DNA of 64,000 nucleotides, taken from Hofstenia miamia (lineage: Eukaryota > Xenacoelomorpha > Acoela). Below the pieces are notes generated by a model, which worked only from the letters and a program-made list of their open reading frames with translations, made no database searches and was not told the origin of the DNA. Made by a program: the position numbers and the translations under genes. This document shows, one piece after another, positions 35,924-48,113 of the stretch. Each line of letters starts with the position of its first letter. Position 1 is the stretch's first letter. The stretch lies in assembly GCA_004352715.1 (NCBI GenBank), contig SCFE01000026.1, positions 2,443,414 to 2,507,413 of the forward strand, written 5' to 3'.

Positions 35924-38040
35924 CTGTAAATCCACAATATGCAATAGAGTTATCAACCTGATAATTCGTCACAAGAACATTGGCATGCATTAGCCAAAGT
36001 TAGATATTACCCAAGTGCTGCTGTACCCTATTTTGAATAGACATGCGACTTGAATTTTGTCAGGGCTCCGTCATTACTCCAAAGCAATTGTCGAATGATC
36101 TTTGAATTTCTTCTAATAGATTGGCGTCTGTGCAGTAATGGTGGGTTACACATTTCTCCAAACATTGTACAGTTGCATCTTAAGCAAACTCCTTTTTTGC
36201 ATTTTATACAATTATGCTCTCATTGGGGTTAAGGTTAGAAAAATAGCGCAAGTGACCGCAGTTTCCCATTGACCAATTACAATCCATGCGGAAATCGCAG
36301 CCTTAAATGAACTCTTACTCTTAGATTTATACAGCAGCATTTTAAGTGAAGCAACAATACAATCTACGTCGTTTTTATCTTGAATTTATTGAATGATTTG
36401 ATCAAGTAGTGGGCAGTTATTTGCGAAACAGACCTACCTTCTTGCAAACTGAGAAGATAAGAGATTTTGAGGAACTGCTATCACGTCCTATGACCCCGAA
36501 ATATTACTTTGACGAACCATCGCTTCGTCAAAAATTACATACAACTTCGTTCCAGGTTGTTCTTGTACCATTAAATTATAATTTTGGCAAAAATCAAGTT
36601 AGAATATTTCCTACGAAAAGACAATTCAGTAGGTAAAGAAGTCTTGTATTCCTTTTAAATAATTTTTTAATACCTCATTCTGTAAAATACAGAATGGAAG
36701 CCCTGCTCCAACTAATGCCTTCACCAGCGGTTTGGCGCTTTTTTTCAAATACTTGGCTACAATTTGACGTTCTTTCTGAGTTATTAAAACTTTGAGTGAC
36801 CTGGTTTCTTCTAGAATAATCGATCGAGATCATACAAATGCTGGAATCGTGCCGTGCTGTGCCGTGCCGGACAAGTGCTTGAACATTTTCTCAAATTTCG
36901 TGCCGTGTTTTGGCCGAAAAATCAAGGCACAGTTTTAACACTGCGTACAAAGTTTACACAAGAGAATAGACCCATACTAATTTAAGAAAACAGGAAATTC
37001 CAGAAATAGTTTTCAAGCTTTTGTGACATCAGATCGCTGAATCGGAGACACATTCAGCTGAAAAAGTGCGATATCATTATTCACGGTAACAATGAGTATT
37101 GACCAATAAGAAATGCATTAGTTGTAGACTTTTTCAATCCGACAGCGGAAATAGCCAATCATAATTATAAGAAATTTTGCTAAAAATCGAAATATGAGAC
37201 AAACATTTAAAATATATATCTGCGTCTTATTCGGCAGAAACATGCAAAATGTTTTGACACATTGATTCGGTCAATAGCGATTATTGCAAAATAGTGGATA
37301 AAAACTGTCAATGAAAATATAGCAAAAACCAATAATGTATATTTAACTCTTAAACGACGGATATGAGCAAATGATCTCTTACTAGAGAACAACAGGTATC
37401 ATCAATTGATGATCCAATTACTTACTTATAGTGCATTTTCACGAGAGCGCTCTGACTTAAATACTTGGCCGTAGCTTGTGAAAGAAAATCAACCAATAAA
37501 ATGTCAGAATAAATTTGGATCGGGAAACACATGAACACTTTGAAATATTCTAACCAAAGAATAGCGCGACGAATTTCAAAGCACTCTGGTGAAAACAACA
37601 CAAATCTTGTTGCTGTGGTAACAGGGTAGAACTTTGGCCGCAGCGCGCTCGTGAAAATGCACTCTTATGCTATGACTGTCATTGATGGTTCATTTACCTA
37701 TTCAATAATGGCAACCGTCATACGCGTGGGATGTCCACTACACATGTGAAATAATGTAGAAAAATGGCTTTTGAACCATGATGAAATTCACTCAATAACA
37801 TAACTAACTTATTATAAAATTCATTATTTTCAACAGCAACGGTTAATATTGATACTTTGATGTAAGAAGTTGTGCTGTGATACCAAACGAAAATGAAATG
37901 TGACGAAACTTGACTATAAATACGCAATTCATACAGATTCGAAACCAATGGCATTTAGCAAACCATTCAGGAATGAGGAAACTTCAAAAATTATACAATC
38001 TACATGTATCATTATCATATGCAACAGATTTGCTAATTAA
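35924..38040. other. Upstream of the SLC37-like exons; no further exon recognised
   Basis: Searched on the minus strand for the N-terminal MFS motifs without success. An open plus-strand stretch at 36409-36636 is not recognised. A small cluster of GTGCCGTGC words lies at about 36847-36905. Confidence 0.4.
37430..37663. mobile_element. MITE, short form, with terminal inverted repeats and CTTAT target duplication
   Basis: The ends AGTGCATTTTCACGAG and CTCGTGAAAATGCACT are perfect inverted repeats of 16 bases, continuing imperfectly. CTTAT flanks both sides (37425-37429 and 37664-37668). It is 234 bases with no ORF. It is related to 33711-34371. Confidence 0.88.
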
Positions 38041-38049
38041 TTTACAAAA

Positions 38050-39317
38050 GCCTGTCCCGATATGAGGAATTGATCAAAAAGCCAACCATGCAAAGTTCAT
38101 TCTCTAAAATTATTAGGATACTTAAGTGCTCGATTTCAAAGAGTCAAAGTAAATGGTATATTTTCTAACTGGGGTAAAACTTACAAAGGTGTTCCACAAG
38201 GTACGATTTTAGGACCTCTGTTTTTTTCGTTGTATGTTAATGATTTAAATTGCAGTTTAAGCAATGATTACGGAATAGTACAGTATGCTGACGATACATG
38301 TATATACACATATGATTATCAAATAGAAACGTCGATTAGTAAATTAGAAAAAATCTATCTCAATTGCTAAGATATTTCAATATTCTTAATTTAACTGTAA
38401 ATCCCACTAAAACAGAATTCTGTGTTATGTCTCCATTTAATAAAGATCATCGATCACATATTTTAAATTTTTCGGGGTCAAAAATTGCTCAAGTTGAAAC
38501 TTTCAAATATCTTGGAGTAACAATTGACAATAAATTAAACTATTCAAATCACATACGCATAGTGTTACGCAAAATGGCAATAGGAATGAAAACTATTTCA
38601 CATGTAGGCAATTTTATAAATGCAAAAATAAAATTAATGTTAGTTAACTCTCTAGTATTAAGTCATTACAGATACTGTAATATCTTATTTAATAACATAA
38701 ACGACTCATTAATAAATATAATTGATTGACAAATCAAATGGGCAACTAAAGTTTATGACGAAAATTATTCATATTTCATAAGATACTTTTCATTAATAAA
38801 ATTTTGGGATATCTCAAACCAGCGCTCACCTTACAGTAAACTGCTATTTCCTCTATATGCGTGTTCAAATGATCATTCGAGAACATCCAAATTCAGTAAA
38901 GTGAAGTTCAAGAAGCATTTTCTTAAAAATTCATTTTTAAACTCAGCAATTGATCTATGGAATAACTTACCAATTGAAAAAAGCGAATCAAAAAGCGAAT
39001 TAAATTTAACAATCAAATTAATAACTACCTCCTTAAACAATATATCCCTAAAATAGGTTCTACATCATGGAAAGGATTCCAGTTTTTTTAAAAGATATCA
39101 TTAATTAGCAATAAACTGGGTAAACTGATAATTCCGAATCCATGTTTTTTGTTATTATGTTTTAATAGTTTTGTGTATTTTATGTTGTTATTGACGCATT
39201 AAGTGTAGTATTAGCAGCTTTTGTTGAGGTGTATAATTATGCCAATGTACTACACTTAATAAGAAATTCTATTCCATTCTATTCTATTCTATTCTATTCT
39301 ATTCTATTCTATTCTAA
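38050..39317 (+). mobile_element. 5'-truncated non-LTR retrotransposon (RT) with (ATTCT)n tail
   Basis: From about 38110 the plus strand reads GVPQGTILGPLFFSLYVND, then the catalytic YADDTCIYTY. After a frameshift near 38365 it gives LTVNPTKTEFCVMSPF and VETFKYLGVTIDNKLNYSNH, and after a stop at 38727 the usual tail FLNSAIDLWNNLP. The 3' UTR ends in a pure ATTCT repeat at 39276-39316. It resembles the RT at 3214-4239 in motif order but differs in sequence, so it is probably another family of the same lineage. The stops and frameshift make it inactive. Confidence 0.85.
39276..39316 (+). repeat. (ATTCT)n 3' tail of the retrotransposon
   Basis: Eight nearly perfect ATTCT units closing the 3' UTR of the element that starts near 38050. 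Confidence 0.85.
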
Positions 39318-41378
39318 ATTAATTCAGCATCGATAATTGAAAATGGTTAAAGATTAGTCGCACTCCCACGAAGTATTTCAAAAAATCAGCCGCATTATTT
39401 AGCATTGCTTATTGCCAAAGAAAAGCACTGACACTTCATAAAATAAATATTACACAGATGAAGCGATTTCGAAATATGTACATTGCAATATCAATAATTT
39501 AGCAATTCAGCGCGGAATTAAAATCGACTTGTGGTAGATATGAATTCGAATTAAAGCGAAGATTCAGAAACAGTCACAGCAATCAGCCGCACAAAAGAAT
39601 GTAAATGTGATTTAAATTTATAAATTATACAATTTGCTAAAATATTTACAAACATTGTAGAAACTCATCAAAATGTCTACAACGAATGATGTTCGATACA
39701 TCACTAGAAATGTGTCCTTTACATCGGTAGGCTAAATTTACCCTTCTTGTGAATGACATATTTCATTTGTAAAGGCCCATGCATGCTCGGACAATTTATC
39801 AGCTTTAACAGCAGCCAAATTTTAATGTAAATAGAAATTTTTGCCAGAAACAAGATATATTGAATGTTTTTCGATTACTCAAAGGCAGAATTGGCAAAAA
39901 TGTATGTTTTTTTACAAAAAAGTCTTAAACAACTTCAAATTAATCCAATTTTGCTGAAAACACATAGTAGCAAATATTGAATTTCGATAAACTTATCAAC
40001 ATTCAATTTTATAATTCATACACGTAAACAAAAACCAAGTTTTACTGCTTTTTAGGAGAAAGTTGGTTATGAAAGTACGAATGAACGAATCCCAAAAAAC
40101 AACTTTTCAATTTGAAAAAAACATTAAAAAATATGTTTAAATCATGTTTTAAGCAATACCTAAAACACAAGAAGTCTTAAACATGCCAATCCTGCTTAAA
40201 GGCAATAAAATGACAATACGGGATAAACTATTGGTGAGTCGCGCCTATGTTACTAAACTAAAAAGTTAATCACCATGAAACTACAAAACTTTGTCAATAT
40301 TTAAGCAGGCGGAGATCCAAATCAACAAGCATATTTTATGCCAGCTCAATAACTACTATGATAATGGTTATGTGCCAAATTAATCTTATGTAAAAGATAA
40401 AATCAATTTAATAAAAGAAGCAAATACAGTTGAATTTTAAATATTACAGAAATCACTGCAAAAGTACGAAGGGTAATCAAGATAACAAAGTTCATGGACC
40501 AAAGAAATGTCAACAATCCAAATCACATATTTTCAAATCTATTCAATATATTGTGGAATAATCATGATGAACATCATCTCCAAATTCTGTTATTAAATGT
40601 GATGGCTTCCACCGCCACTTAGTGTAAAGAAAAACTGATGTTTATAATATCTCACGAATAATTGCTTTTGCATCATTTTCTTGGACCATCTCAATTTAAC
40701 TTTTAAGGAGGAATGTTTCCTCCCCTGAACTTTTCATGCCTTATACATGCATTACTTTAAGCATTATCTACGTGGCATACTGATAGAATGTAATTAAAGA
40801 AAAGCATACTTCGTGGATTAATAAATAGTATAATGACTAAAAAATACTAAATCGAAACTTTGCCAAAAATTATATTTATACTGTATTATTCGGGAAAATT
40901 TTAAACTTGATTAATTTCATTGGTTCACACTTTTATTGTAGTTTTAAATGTGGCCGACTGCACATCTAGGTGGATCGAGCCTCTTTTTTAAACTACAACT
41001 TTTGCAAACTATTACATTTCACGAGCACTATCAGAGGCGCTCGCATGATTTTCTGATTGGGGGGGAATCTTAGTCATGATAGCCGCAAAAGCAGAGCGAA
41101 ACCCCGCGAAAAATTTTGAAAATATTGAAAAAATAGACCCTAAAAATACAATTCAGGATACTAGTGTTTAAATTTCTTTAATATTTTGCCGAATTTTTTT
41201 TTGATTTAGCCAATCAGAATCAATTGTGTAAACCTGACGGAGGAGGGGAGGAGACATACCACCATGCTCCCCTTGCGAACGCCACTGAGCGCTAATTAAA
41301 CAGCGATTACCATTAAATTCTTTCAAGAAGTCCTGCAAAACTAATCAAATATTTTAATCATTCCTTTAAATGTAAATG
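39318..41378. other. No gene seen
   Basis: AT-rich sequence. A more GC-rich stretch at about 41020-41290 (with ATTTCACGAGCAC resembling the MITE end) may be old repeat material. No exon was recognised. Confidence 0.45.
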
Positions 41379-41599
41379 TACAGTAGTGAGCACGATAGTT
41401 ATACAGCCAATTTTTTTCACAGACATTTAATTTTTTAACATATTACCTCAAACATTGGTGTATATATAAATACATATGCATAAATATATGCATGGAATTA
41501 TGTTGTTTGCTTAAAAATTGCAATCAAAATTCACTATCATATTTATATATAATGCCATTGTTAAAATATATTTTAAATAAAATCATAAAATTTTGAATT

Positions 41600-42835
41600 G
41601 GATATTACTCAAGAGCAAGAGACCGTATTATTCATTTACACAATGATGCTGGTATGTCAATTAGGCAAATTAGTGAGATAACTGGAGTTCCAAAAAGTTC
41701 TGTACAGCGTATTACATCAAGATTCGATGAAAGTGGTTAGAAAACAACCAGAAGAAAAGGTACATTTGGAGGGAAACGCAAAACAACCATCCAAGAAAAT
41801 CGAATGATCATAAGAAGAAGTATTAAAAATCCAAGGTTATCGACTGTCGACATTAAACGTGACCTTAATTCGCTTGTTTCAGTTCGCACAATAAGGAGAC
41901 GATTGAACAAAGGTGGTAGATTGGCTTGTAAATCCGTGAAAAAGCCTTTGCTAACAGGAAAACATAAAAAAGGCACGGCTGGCTTTGGCCAAGAAATACA
42001 AATCAAAGCCAAGGGAATTTTGGAATGAAGGAAGTTTTTCAGTTGTTTTGCTATACTTACGAAATTTCTATAGTTTTTTCAAATTAGCATAGTTTAACAA
42101 ATAAATAATGAATTACAATTAAAATTGACGTCATTTAGAGCAATATTACTAATTTATTTGACTTTTCTGTCATTTCAACATTATTAGATTTGGATATACC
42201 AATATTGAAATATTTCTCTGACATTTTTCTTTTTTATTTTTTATTATTTAGGCCATTTTTAGTGATGAGTCAAGTTTTGAGGTATAGTTTGGCACAAACA
42301 CGATTAGTTAGAAAGGGTAAAGAACCATTGTTATTGTTACATATGGCCCCACGAGTCAAACAGCCACAAAACGCTTTGACATGGGGATCCATGAGCATGC
42401 ATGGCTTGGGCCGAATTCACGTTGTTGACGACAATATGGCCTCGCAACAGTATATTACAACGCTGGAGTGTCAACTAATACCGCAAGGCAAAGAGCTGTG
42501 GGTGGTATACTTGTAATTGGGTTTTTCAACACGACAATGCCTATACCATACTAGTAAGGCTGTTAAAAAGTATTTGAGGGGCAAAAACATTGACGTGATG
42601 GACTGGCCGGGCCAACTCGCCGCCAACTCGCCCAATATTTATTTTGAATGATATGAACCCAATAGAAACAATTTGGGACGTGATCAAGGAGAAATTGCGT
42701 CAAAAGACTTTTACGAACAAAATGCAACTAATTAATGAATTGTTAAATATTTGTATGCGAAAAAATTAGTGGAAGACATGCCAAAGCGAATTGATACGTT
42801 GATTAAAGCCAATGGTGGCTATGCCACTTTTTAAT
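41600..42835 (+). pseudogene. Tc1-family transposase, frameshifted
   Basis: The N-terminal paired-like HTH region reads IIHLHNDAGMSIRQISEITG and VPKSSVQRI (41617-41715), then a stop near 41739. The second HTH runs 41760-42029, with LSTVDIKRDLNSLVSVRTIR and ending FWNE. After about 220 foreign bases the catalytic core resumes with IFSDESSF (first Asp, about 42255-42275). Then come QHDNA (second Asp, ~42525) and, out of frame, HTSKAVKKYLRGKNIDVMDW and NPIETIWDVIKEKL (the Glu, ~42660). The DDE order is that of Tc1-like (DD34E) transposases. Multiple frameshifts and stops remove activity. A 12-base tandem duplication (CCAACTCGCCG..) near 42607-42630 disturbs the DDE spacing. Confidence 0.88.
42030..42251. 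other. Intron-like insertion in the Tc1 transposase
   Basis: Removing these ~222 bases joins W-N-E to A-I-F-S-D-E-S in frame. The 3' end is pyrimidine-rich and closes TTATTATTTAG. The 5' end reads AAGGAAGTTT, one T short of a standard AAG/GTAAGT donor. It may be a mutated intron or a small insertion. Confidence 0.4.
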
Positions 42836-42973
42836 TACTGTACATACGTTTTTGAAATATTTTAAACGTATTTGTAAATAACATGCTTAGTTTATTTTCA
42901 ATTTGGTTTTTACTACGAAAAGTTTGAAAAAAATGCGCTGTCCCAACTATCGTGGTTCACTACTGTATAACCG

Positions 42974-43000
42974 TATATATATATATATATATATATATAT
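42974..43000. repeat. (TA)n microsatellite
   Basis: AT dinucleotides immediately after the right end of the Tc1-like element. Confidence 0.9.
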
Positions 43001-44690
43001 TGAATATATTAATATATTAATATATTTATTTATAATAATTTAAAATGTATCAGAATTTTGGTGTATTTCAGTAAATTTTCTACTTTATAATGCTTTTTAC
43101 ACCTTTTTAGATGATAAGTATGGGAGAATTTATTTTAAGCAATCATAAAAGACTCAATCACATTTTGCACTTATTTACAATGACAAGGGAGTTCTCAAAT
43201 GAGTCACATTCAACTCACTGCAATTAAATCAAAAAGGCATGCAAACATCAAAAATCTATTGTCTCACGCTTTCGGTCCTTTCAAATCAATACATATAGTA
43301 TTGAAATCTTACATATATCTCATGATTGAGTTATAATATACCGTTATTAGTCATAATACTTCACATCGTCTGCCATACAACGACCATTTGGAATTACGTA
43401 TTAAATGTCATACTTAATTATTTTCGTTCTAGTTTTTTTTATTAATAATGAATATGTTAATTATTAACAAGACTTCAGAGCGTTTTTTTCTTTTACTTGA
43501 AATACATTTGCTTTGAAGTTGTTCTACAAAAACATTTGATCGTTGGTGTTGCGGCAAAAACTTAAAAATATTTTTGCACATTGTTGATGCCTCATTAACT
43601 ATTATATTTTGATAGTTTAAAACAGCTGTTGTGATTTAACTATAATTCCATTCCAAATAATAAATTAGTGTAAATATCCCACAAACGGGCGGAGAGGGAG
43701 CAGTTGGCCCCTAAAATAATTTTTTTTAAATAATCTCCCTAAATTTAATAATTCCAGAATTGAACGGAAAAATGACTAAGCACCAACTTTCGATTATTGG
43801 GAGTTGACAGCAGGACTGAGTAAAAATTTTATGAATTGATTGTTTATTTTTTGAAAAAAAACTTTTTTATGCCCAATCGGGTCAAAAAGATGATTCAGCA
43901 GAATTAATTGGTTAACTGATCAACTTAGAATTCTAATTGTATACATTTTTTTCTTTTTTGAATATTTATTTGGTATTCCGAATATTTATGTTGTTTGTCA
44001 TTTTTCACATTTATTCGTTGTCTCCCATTCCTTTTGCCCAATGCTATTTATTACTGCATTCTGGTTTTTCGAATATAGATTTAAGCAAGTTTATTGTGAA
44101 AGGTATATAAAGTCTACAAACTAACACATGACAAAAATACTTACAAAACTATATACATATGCATTATTAATTAAAGGGCAGTTTTAAAAATAATTCGACC
44201 ATGCCCAATAATTTTTTTTATTCAATAAAATTTGTTTGATTCATTCTTGAAGTGTTTATAATTTTTCTTATATTTAATGTCAATACTTAAAATTCATTCG
44301 ATAAGATTGAACGTCTGAACGAAAATGCATCTTGAAGATTAGTGATGCTAAAAAGAGTTTATTGATTTTGATGTAATTATTAAGAAACCTTAATGTTCTG
44401 TGTAAAATATTAGAAAACAAAAAAGATTCATAGAATAACGTATATTTAGTTTTGCCGCCAAAAGATTGAAAGTCCAGCACTATTCAAGGCGTCATTGGTA
44501 CGCCATACACTATTACTCAGTATTATTTTATATATATATATATAATATATATATATATATATTATTGTTAATAACTTAAACTTATAGACATGACTTATTT
44601 GAAAAAAACTGCTAGTCTAGCATACGAAATTTACCAAAAGATATATTTACAGCTTCCAATGTTGATTTGTACTAAATTTTATTGATCTTG
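43001..44690. other. No gene seen
   Basis: AT-rich. An AT palindromic microsatellite lies at about 44528-44562. No exon was recognised. Confidence 0.5.
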
Positions 44691-46320
44691 GAAGATTGAA
44701 GTCTTGCACAAATGAATCCATCTCTCATTATTTCAGCATATGCGGATGTAGACGCATCTGTAACAACTTTTACATCTCTCTGTACTGCTTGTAAATGGCA
44801 GGGATATTTTTTTAGCTCAACATCATTTCCAGATGTTATTCAAGTTTCAATTTGATCGTCTGCAAGATCTTTTGTTAGTGGTGGCTCACATTGTGGAGTG
44901 CTATTCCAATCAAAGCTGTGAAACTAACTTTTTGCATTGAATTTGAATCTGGTCATATGAATTTTCTATATTCCTCTATTACTCCACTCATTCCGTTCTT
45001 TATATCTCTTGCTCTTTTAACATGCCTCAAAGCTAATTTTCTAGCATTCCCTCTATTGTTCTTCATCATAGTCATTAGTATGTTCCATTCATCTAAAGAC
45101 ATTTGTCAAATACGTCATGCAAATTTTCTGAGAGATACCCGGAAAGTGTTTTAAGGTTCTGCAAATGCTGAGAACCAAAATAACACTGAGGTGAAATTGT
45201 TATGTTGAACCTTGTTGGTGCATAAACATTCATAGGTTATTGAGTTGTTAGATACATATATCATTCAGATATTTTTTTACTTTACTTAAATCTGAAGTAT
45301 TACTTGAGTAAGACAAGTTTCTCTTGATACTCCTATTTCCTTTGTATGCTAGGTCTGAAGCAATTTTGACTATACACGCATTTGGCGGAATGGTTCTTCC
45401 TTCCAAGTACAAAAATATATGTCAAAGAGCTAATTTATATAATGCCTCAGAGAGATTAATCATTGAACTGGTCTCCCAAGAAAATGCTCAAATCGTTGAA
45501 TGATGCCACTGTGAATGCCTGCATTGACTGCTCTCCCATAAGAACCAATTACCCAAAGATTTTCTAATAATATACTATCTTCCTCAGAAAATCTTAGAAT
45601 ATAGACAAAAAGATATGAGCTGAAGAGCCAGTGCTTGGAGTAATGTGCTCCTAGTGTAAAGAGTTTACTCTCCCAGTAGCAAAATGTGTTATTCACCAAT
45701 TTGACACTTAGAATTTACAGATGATAAACGGATAGTGGGTCTTTTCTTCGATCAAAGAACAAGGAAGACATGTAGACTTATTTAATGAAGCTTGAAGTTT
45801 ATATCTAACTCGTCTTTTTCTCTCTAACTTAGAGCGATTAATGAGAAAACTTCTGTCATCTTTAGTTACAATGCAGCAATGATGTACCTGTGGCAACATC
45901 TGTCCTGATGTTTGATACATTATATCTGTCGCATTCTTTTGTCAGTGTTGTTAGTAGTTTTACGTTTCTATTTTCCTCACAGAAATCAGAAGTAAAGTCA
46001 TGTCTATAGCACTTGCTGCTTTTAAATTTTCTTACTCTTCAAGAGAAATATTTTCAAGACTTTTAGCTGTTTCACTGTCTGCCATCTTAGTTAGCTTACT
46101 ATACCATCCAGTAGCTTCTCTATGCACTCTGCCAATTACCATTTGAGCACTGCCAAAATGGATTGTTTGCCAATACAGAAATGCCTTACCAACCAAACAG
46201 CAAAATGGTTTAGCTTTTGGGGAATGGCTCTGCGATATCTGTCTTGTGACTAACCCTGGTACTAAAACTGCGAGATGGATCGGTGCAGACGAACACCAAC
46301 TTTTCAATTTTTAAGGGGAC
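44690..46320 (-). pseudogene. Decayed copy of a repeat-associated protein family of unknown function
   Basis: Read on the minus strand, pieces appear in a consistent order but shifting frames: HHCCIVTKDDRSFLINRSKL (about 45880-45820), LWVIGSYGRAVNAGIHSGII then FEHFLGRPVQ (45565-45460), and NVYAPTRFNIT (near 45220). DEWNILMTMMKNNRGNARKL with HVKRARDIK follows (45100-44990), then EPPLTKDLADDQIE (~44900), and finally a cysteine-containing segment with PCHLQAVQRDVKVVTDAS (~44800-44740). I recall this ordered set from long uncharacterised proteins repeated in many invertebrate genomes, probably encoded by a mobile element. No enzyme motif is assigned. The copy is clearly broken. Confidence 0.45.
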
Positions 46321-47780
46321 CAAGACAACTTTGATTTAATATTTTCTAATATATTGTGTTATACTATACAGTATTTCTTATAACGTAATGTTTCATAAAC
46401 TAAAATACATCGTCAACCAGTATTGATAACATACTTAATTTAATGTATTGATGTTTTATAAGTTGGTCACGAATATCATGCTCTAGATTTGTTTATTCAG
46501 AAGAAGCCATATCATCTTTGCTCTGTTTTGCTTCAAAGAAGTTAGCTTTCAGAACATTTACTATGTTTCTTCAAAGTTTCATATAAAATGCTATTTCTTT
46601 TTCAAAGTCACTGAAGGCTAATGCATTGAGGAATTTTCGTGCAACTATGGGTATAATATGTCTCAGGCTTGCCGTGGGGATTTGTGGGGTAAGAATTCTT
46701 GTAGCCGGCCTCAATAATGATTTGCCTGTATAAGTATAGGTTAAAAATGCCAAGACATACTGTTAGAATAGTAAATACTGTCTAGCTTGATCGAGATAAC
46801 TTTTAGAAAGAAATGAATTGATTTTTTTAACAGTAATAGCATAGTTCAAATATGGAATAAGATTTTTGAGAATTTATTAAATTTTTGCGAATTTTTTGAA
46901 ATAATTTATTTTTTCGAATTGGAAAAATTTCCACACATTTTATAAATTTCTGTAACTTATAAAGATATTGTATACATTATGTCTTATAACGTATACCAAA
47001 GCTATTATTGCTATATTGACGGAGTCTACTTGTTGTAAGGAGTTGCCTCTTAATTGCTATGCATATGCATAGTTTTTTGAATGGTCACATTGCATTGTAT
47101 ATGCATCAAATGAAACTGTAGCAAGGCAGCTTTTCAATGGAAATTTTTTGTGTTAAATTTTGCAGCAACTTGTTGTTTTTCAAAAGAGAAACATAAAAAT
47201 AATTTCTGATTTGATTATAATACATCCTTATTTTATTCACATATATTTGAATTCTTTTATGGTTCACAATGTTAAAGTTTCAGAAACAATACCAAACTAG
47301 AAATTTGTATTTCAATAAATTAAGAAATGCTTCTGTTCATGCAAAATCATTTTTTATTATAATTTAGAAATTTGATTTTTGAATTTTTGCATTTTTACCG
47401 AGCTTAAATTCCCGAAATTTTGTGAATTTTTGAATTTGCGAGTGTGAATTTTTGCTTTAAAAATGGAAAAATAACAGCATATCAGATCCCAATTTACAAT
47501 AAACGTCGATTTGACTGTTAAATTAAGTGAATCAAGTAATTATGGGTTGAAATTCTTACAAAGAGAAAACTTCCTATAAATCGCTGATTTTTAAAATTAT
47601 TATAATGGTAAAACTGTGTTTTATAAATTGTAATGCTCTGGAAGCCATATCCAGAGAAAAGGGAATGCTCTATTCAAAAACAATTGTAGCAGTAAATCAG
47701 AAAATCTCATACCGTGTCATGTGCACAACCCGCCGCCTTTTTGAACCTGTTAGTAAGCTTGCTATAGCAAAGTGGATGAA
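46321..47780. other. No gene seen
   Basis: A short minus-strand open stretch at 46571-46753 may be the far N-terminal part of the decayed protein at 44690-46320, but this cannot be shown. The rest is AT-rich. Confidence 0.4.
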
Positions 47781-47782
47781 TG

Positions 47783-48113
47783 TTGGAAAAAAGTTGTGGA
47801 AAATGAACATATTAGGTACTGCTTATGACCAAAGAGAAACATAGTTTTTAGTCAGTCGTAATAATGGCTGCATAAGTTTTGGTGAGACATGTATTTATTA
47901 TATTTAAGTCCATGTACATAAAATATNTGGAAAAAAGTTGTGGAAAATGAACATATTAGGTACTGCTTATGATCAAAGAGATGCATAGTTTATTTGGTAC
48001 TTGCTTATGACCAAAGAGAAACATAGTTTTTAGTCAGTCGTAATAATGGCTGCATAAGTTTTGGTGAGACATGTATTTATTATATTTAAGTCCATGTACA
48101 TAAAATATATTTA
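47783..48113. repeat. Tandem duplication joined by a single N
   Basis: About 143 bases starting TGGAAAAAAGTTGTGGAAAA are repeated immediately after a lone N at 47927. The second copy contains an extra ~40-base partial repeat (TGCTTATGACCAAAGAG). The arrangement looks like two overlapping contig ends or haplotypes placed side by side. Confidence 0.8.

Larger units (their letters stand above)
41381..42965 (+). mobile_element. Tc1-like DNA transposon, complete ends, inactive
   Basis: The left end CAGTAGTGAGCACGATAGTT and the right end (inverted) CAGTAGTGAACCACGATAGTT form terminal inverted repeats, flanked by the TA target duplication at 41379-41380 and 42966-42967. At 1585 bases it is about the normal size for Tc1-like elements plus a ~220-base internal insertion. 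It contains one decayed transposase gene in the plus orientation. Confidence 0.92.

Noticed and set aside
36409-36636. Plus-strand open frame with RPTFLQTEKIRDFEELL as a gene
   Set aside because: It is 75 codons with no recognised motif, no convincing splice partners, and lies in the upstream region of an oppositely oriented gene. It was not called as coding.
41018-41050. ATTTCACGAGCAC as a third copy of the CTTAT-flanked MITE
   Set aside because: Only about a dozen bases match one end. No opposite end or interior similarity was found.
45460-46307. Several open frames of 70-90 codons as separate small genes
   Set aside because: They line up in order as pieces of one decayed protein on the same strand, so they are reported together as one pseudogene.
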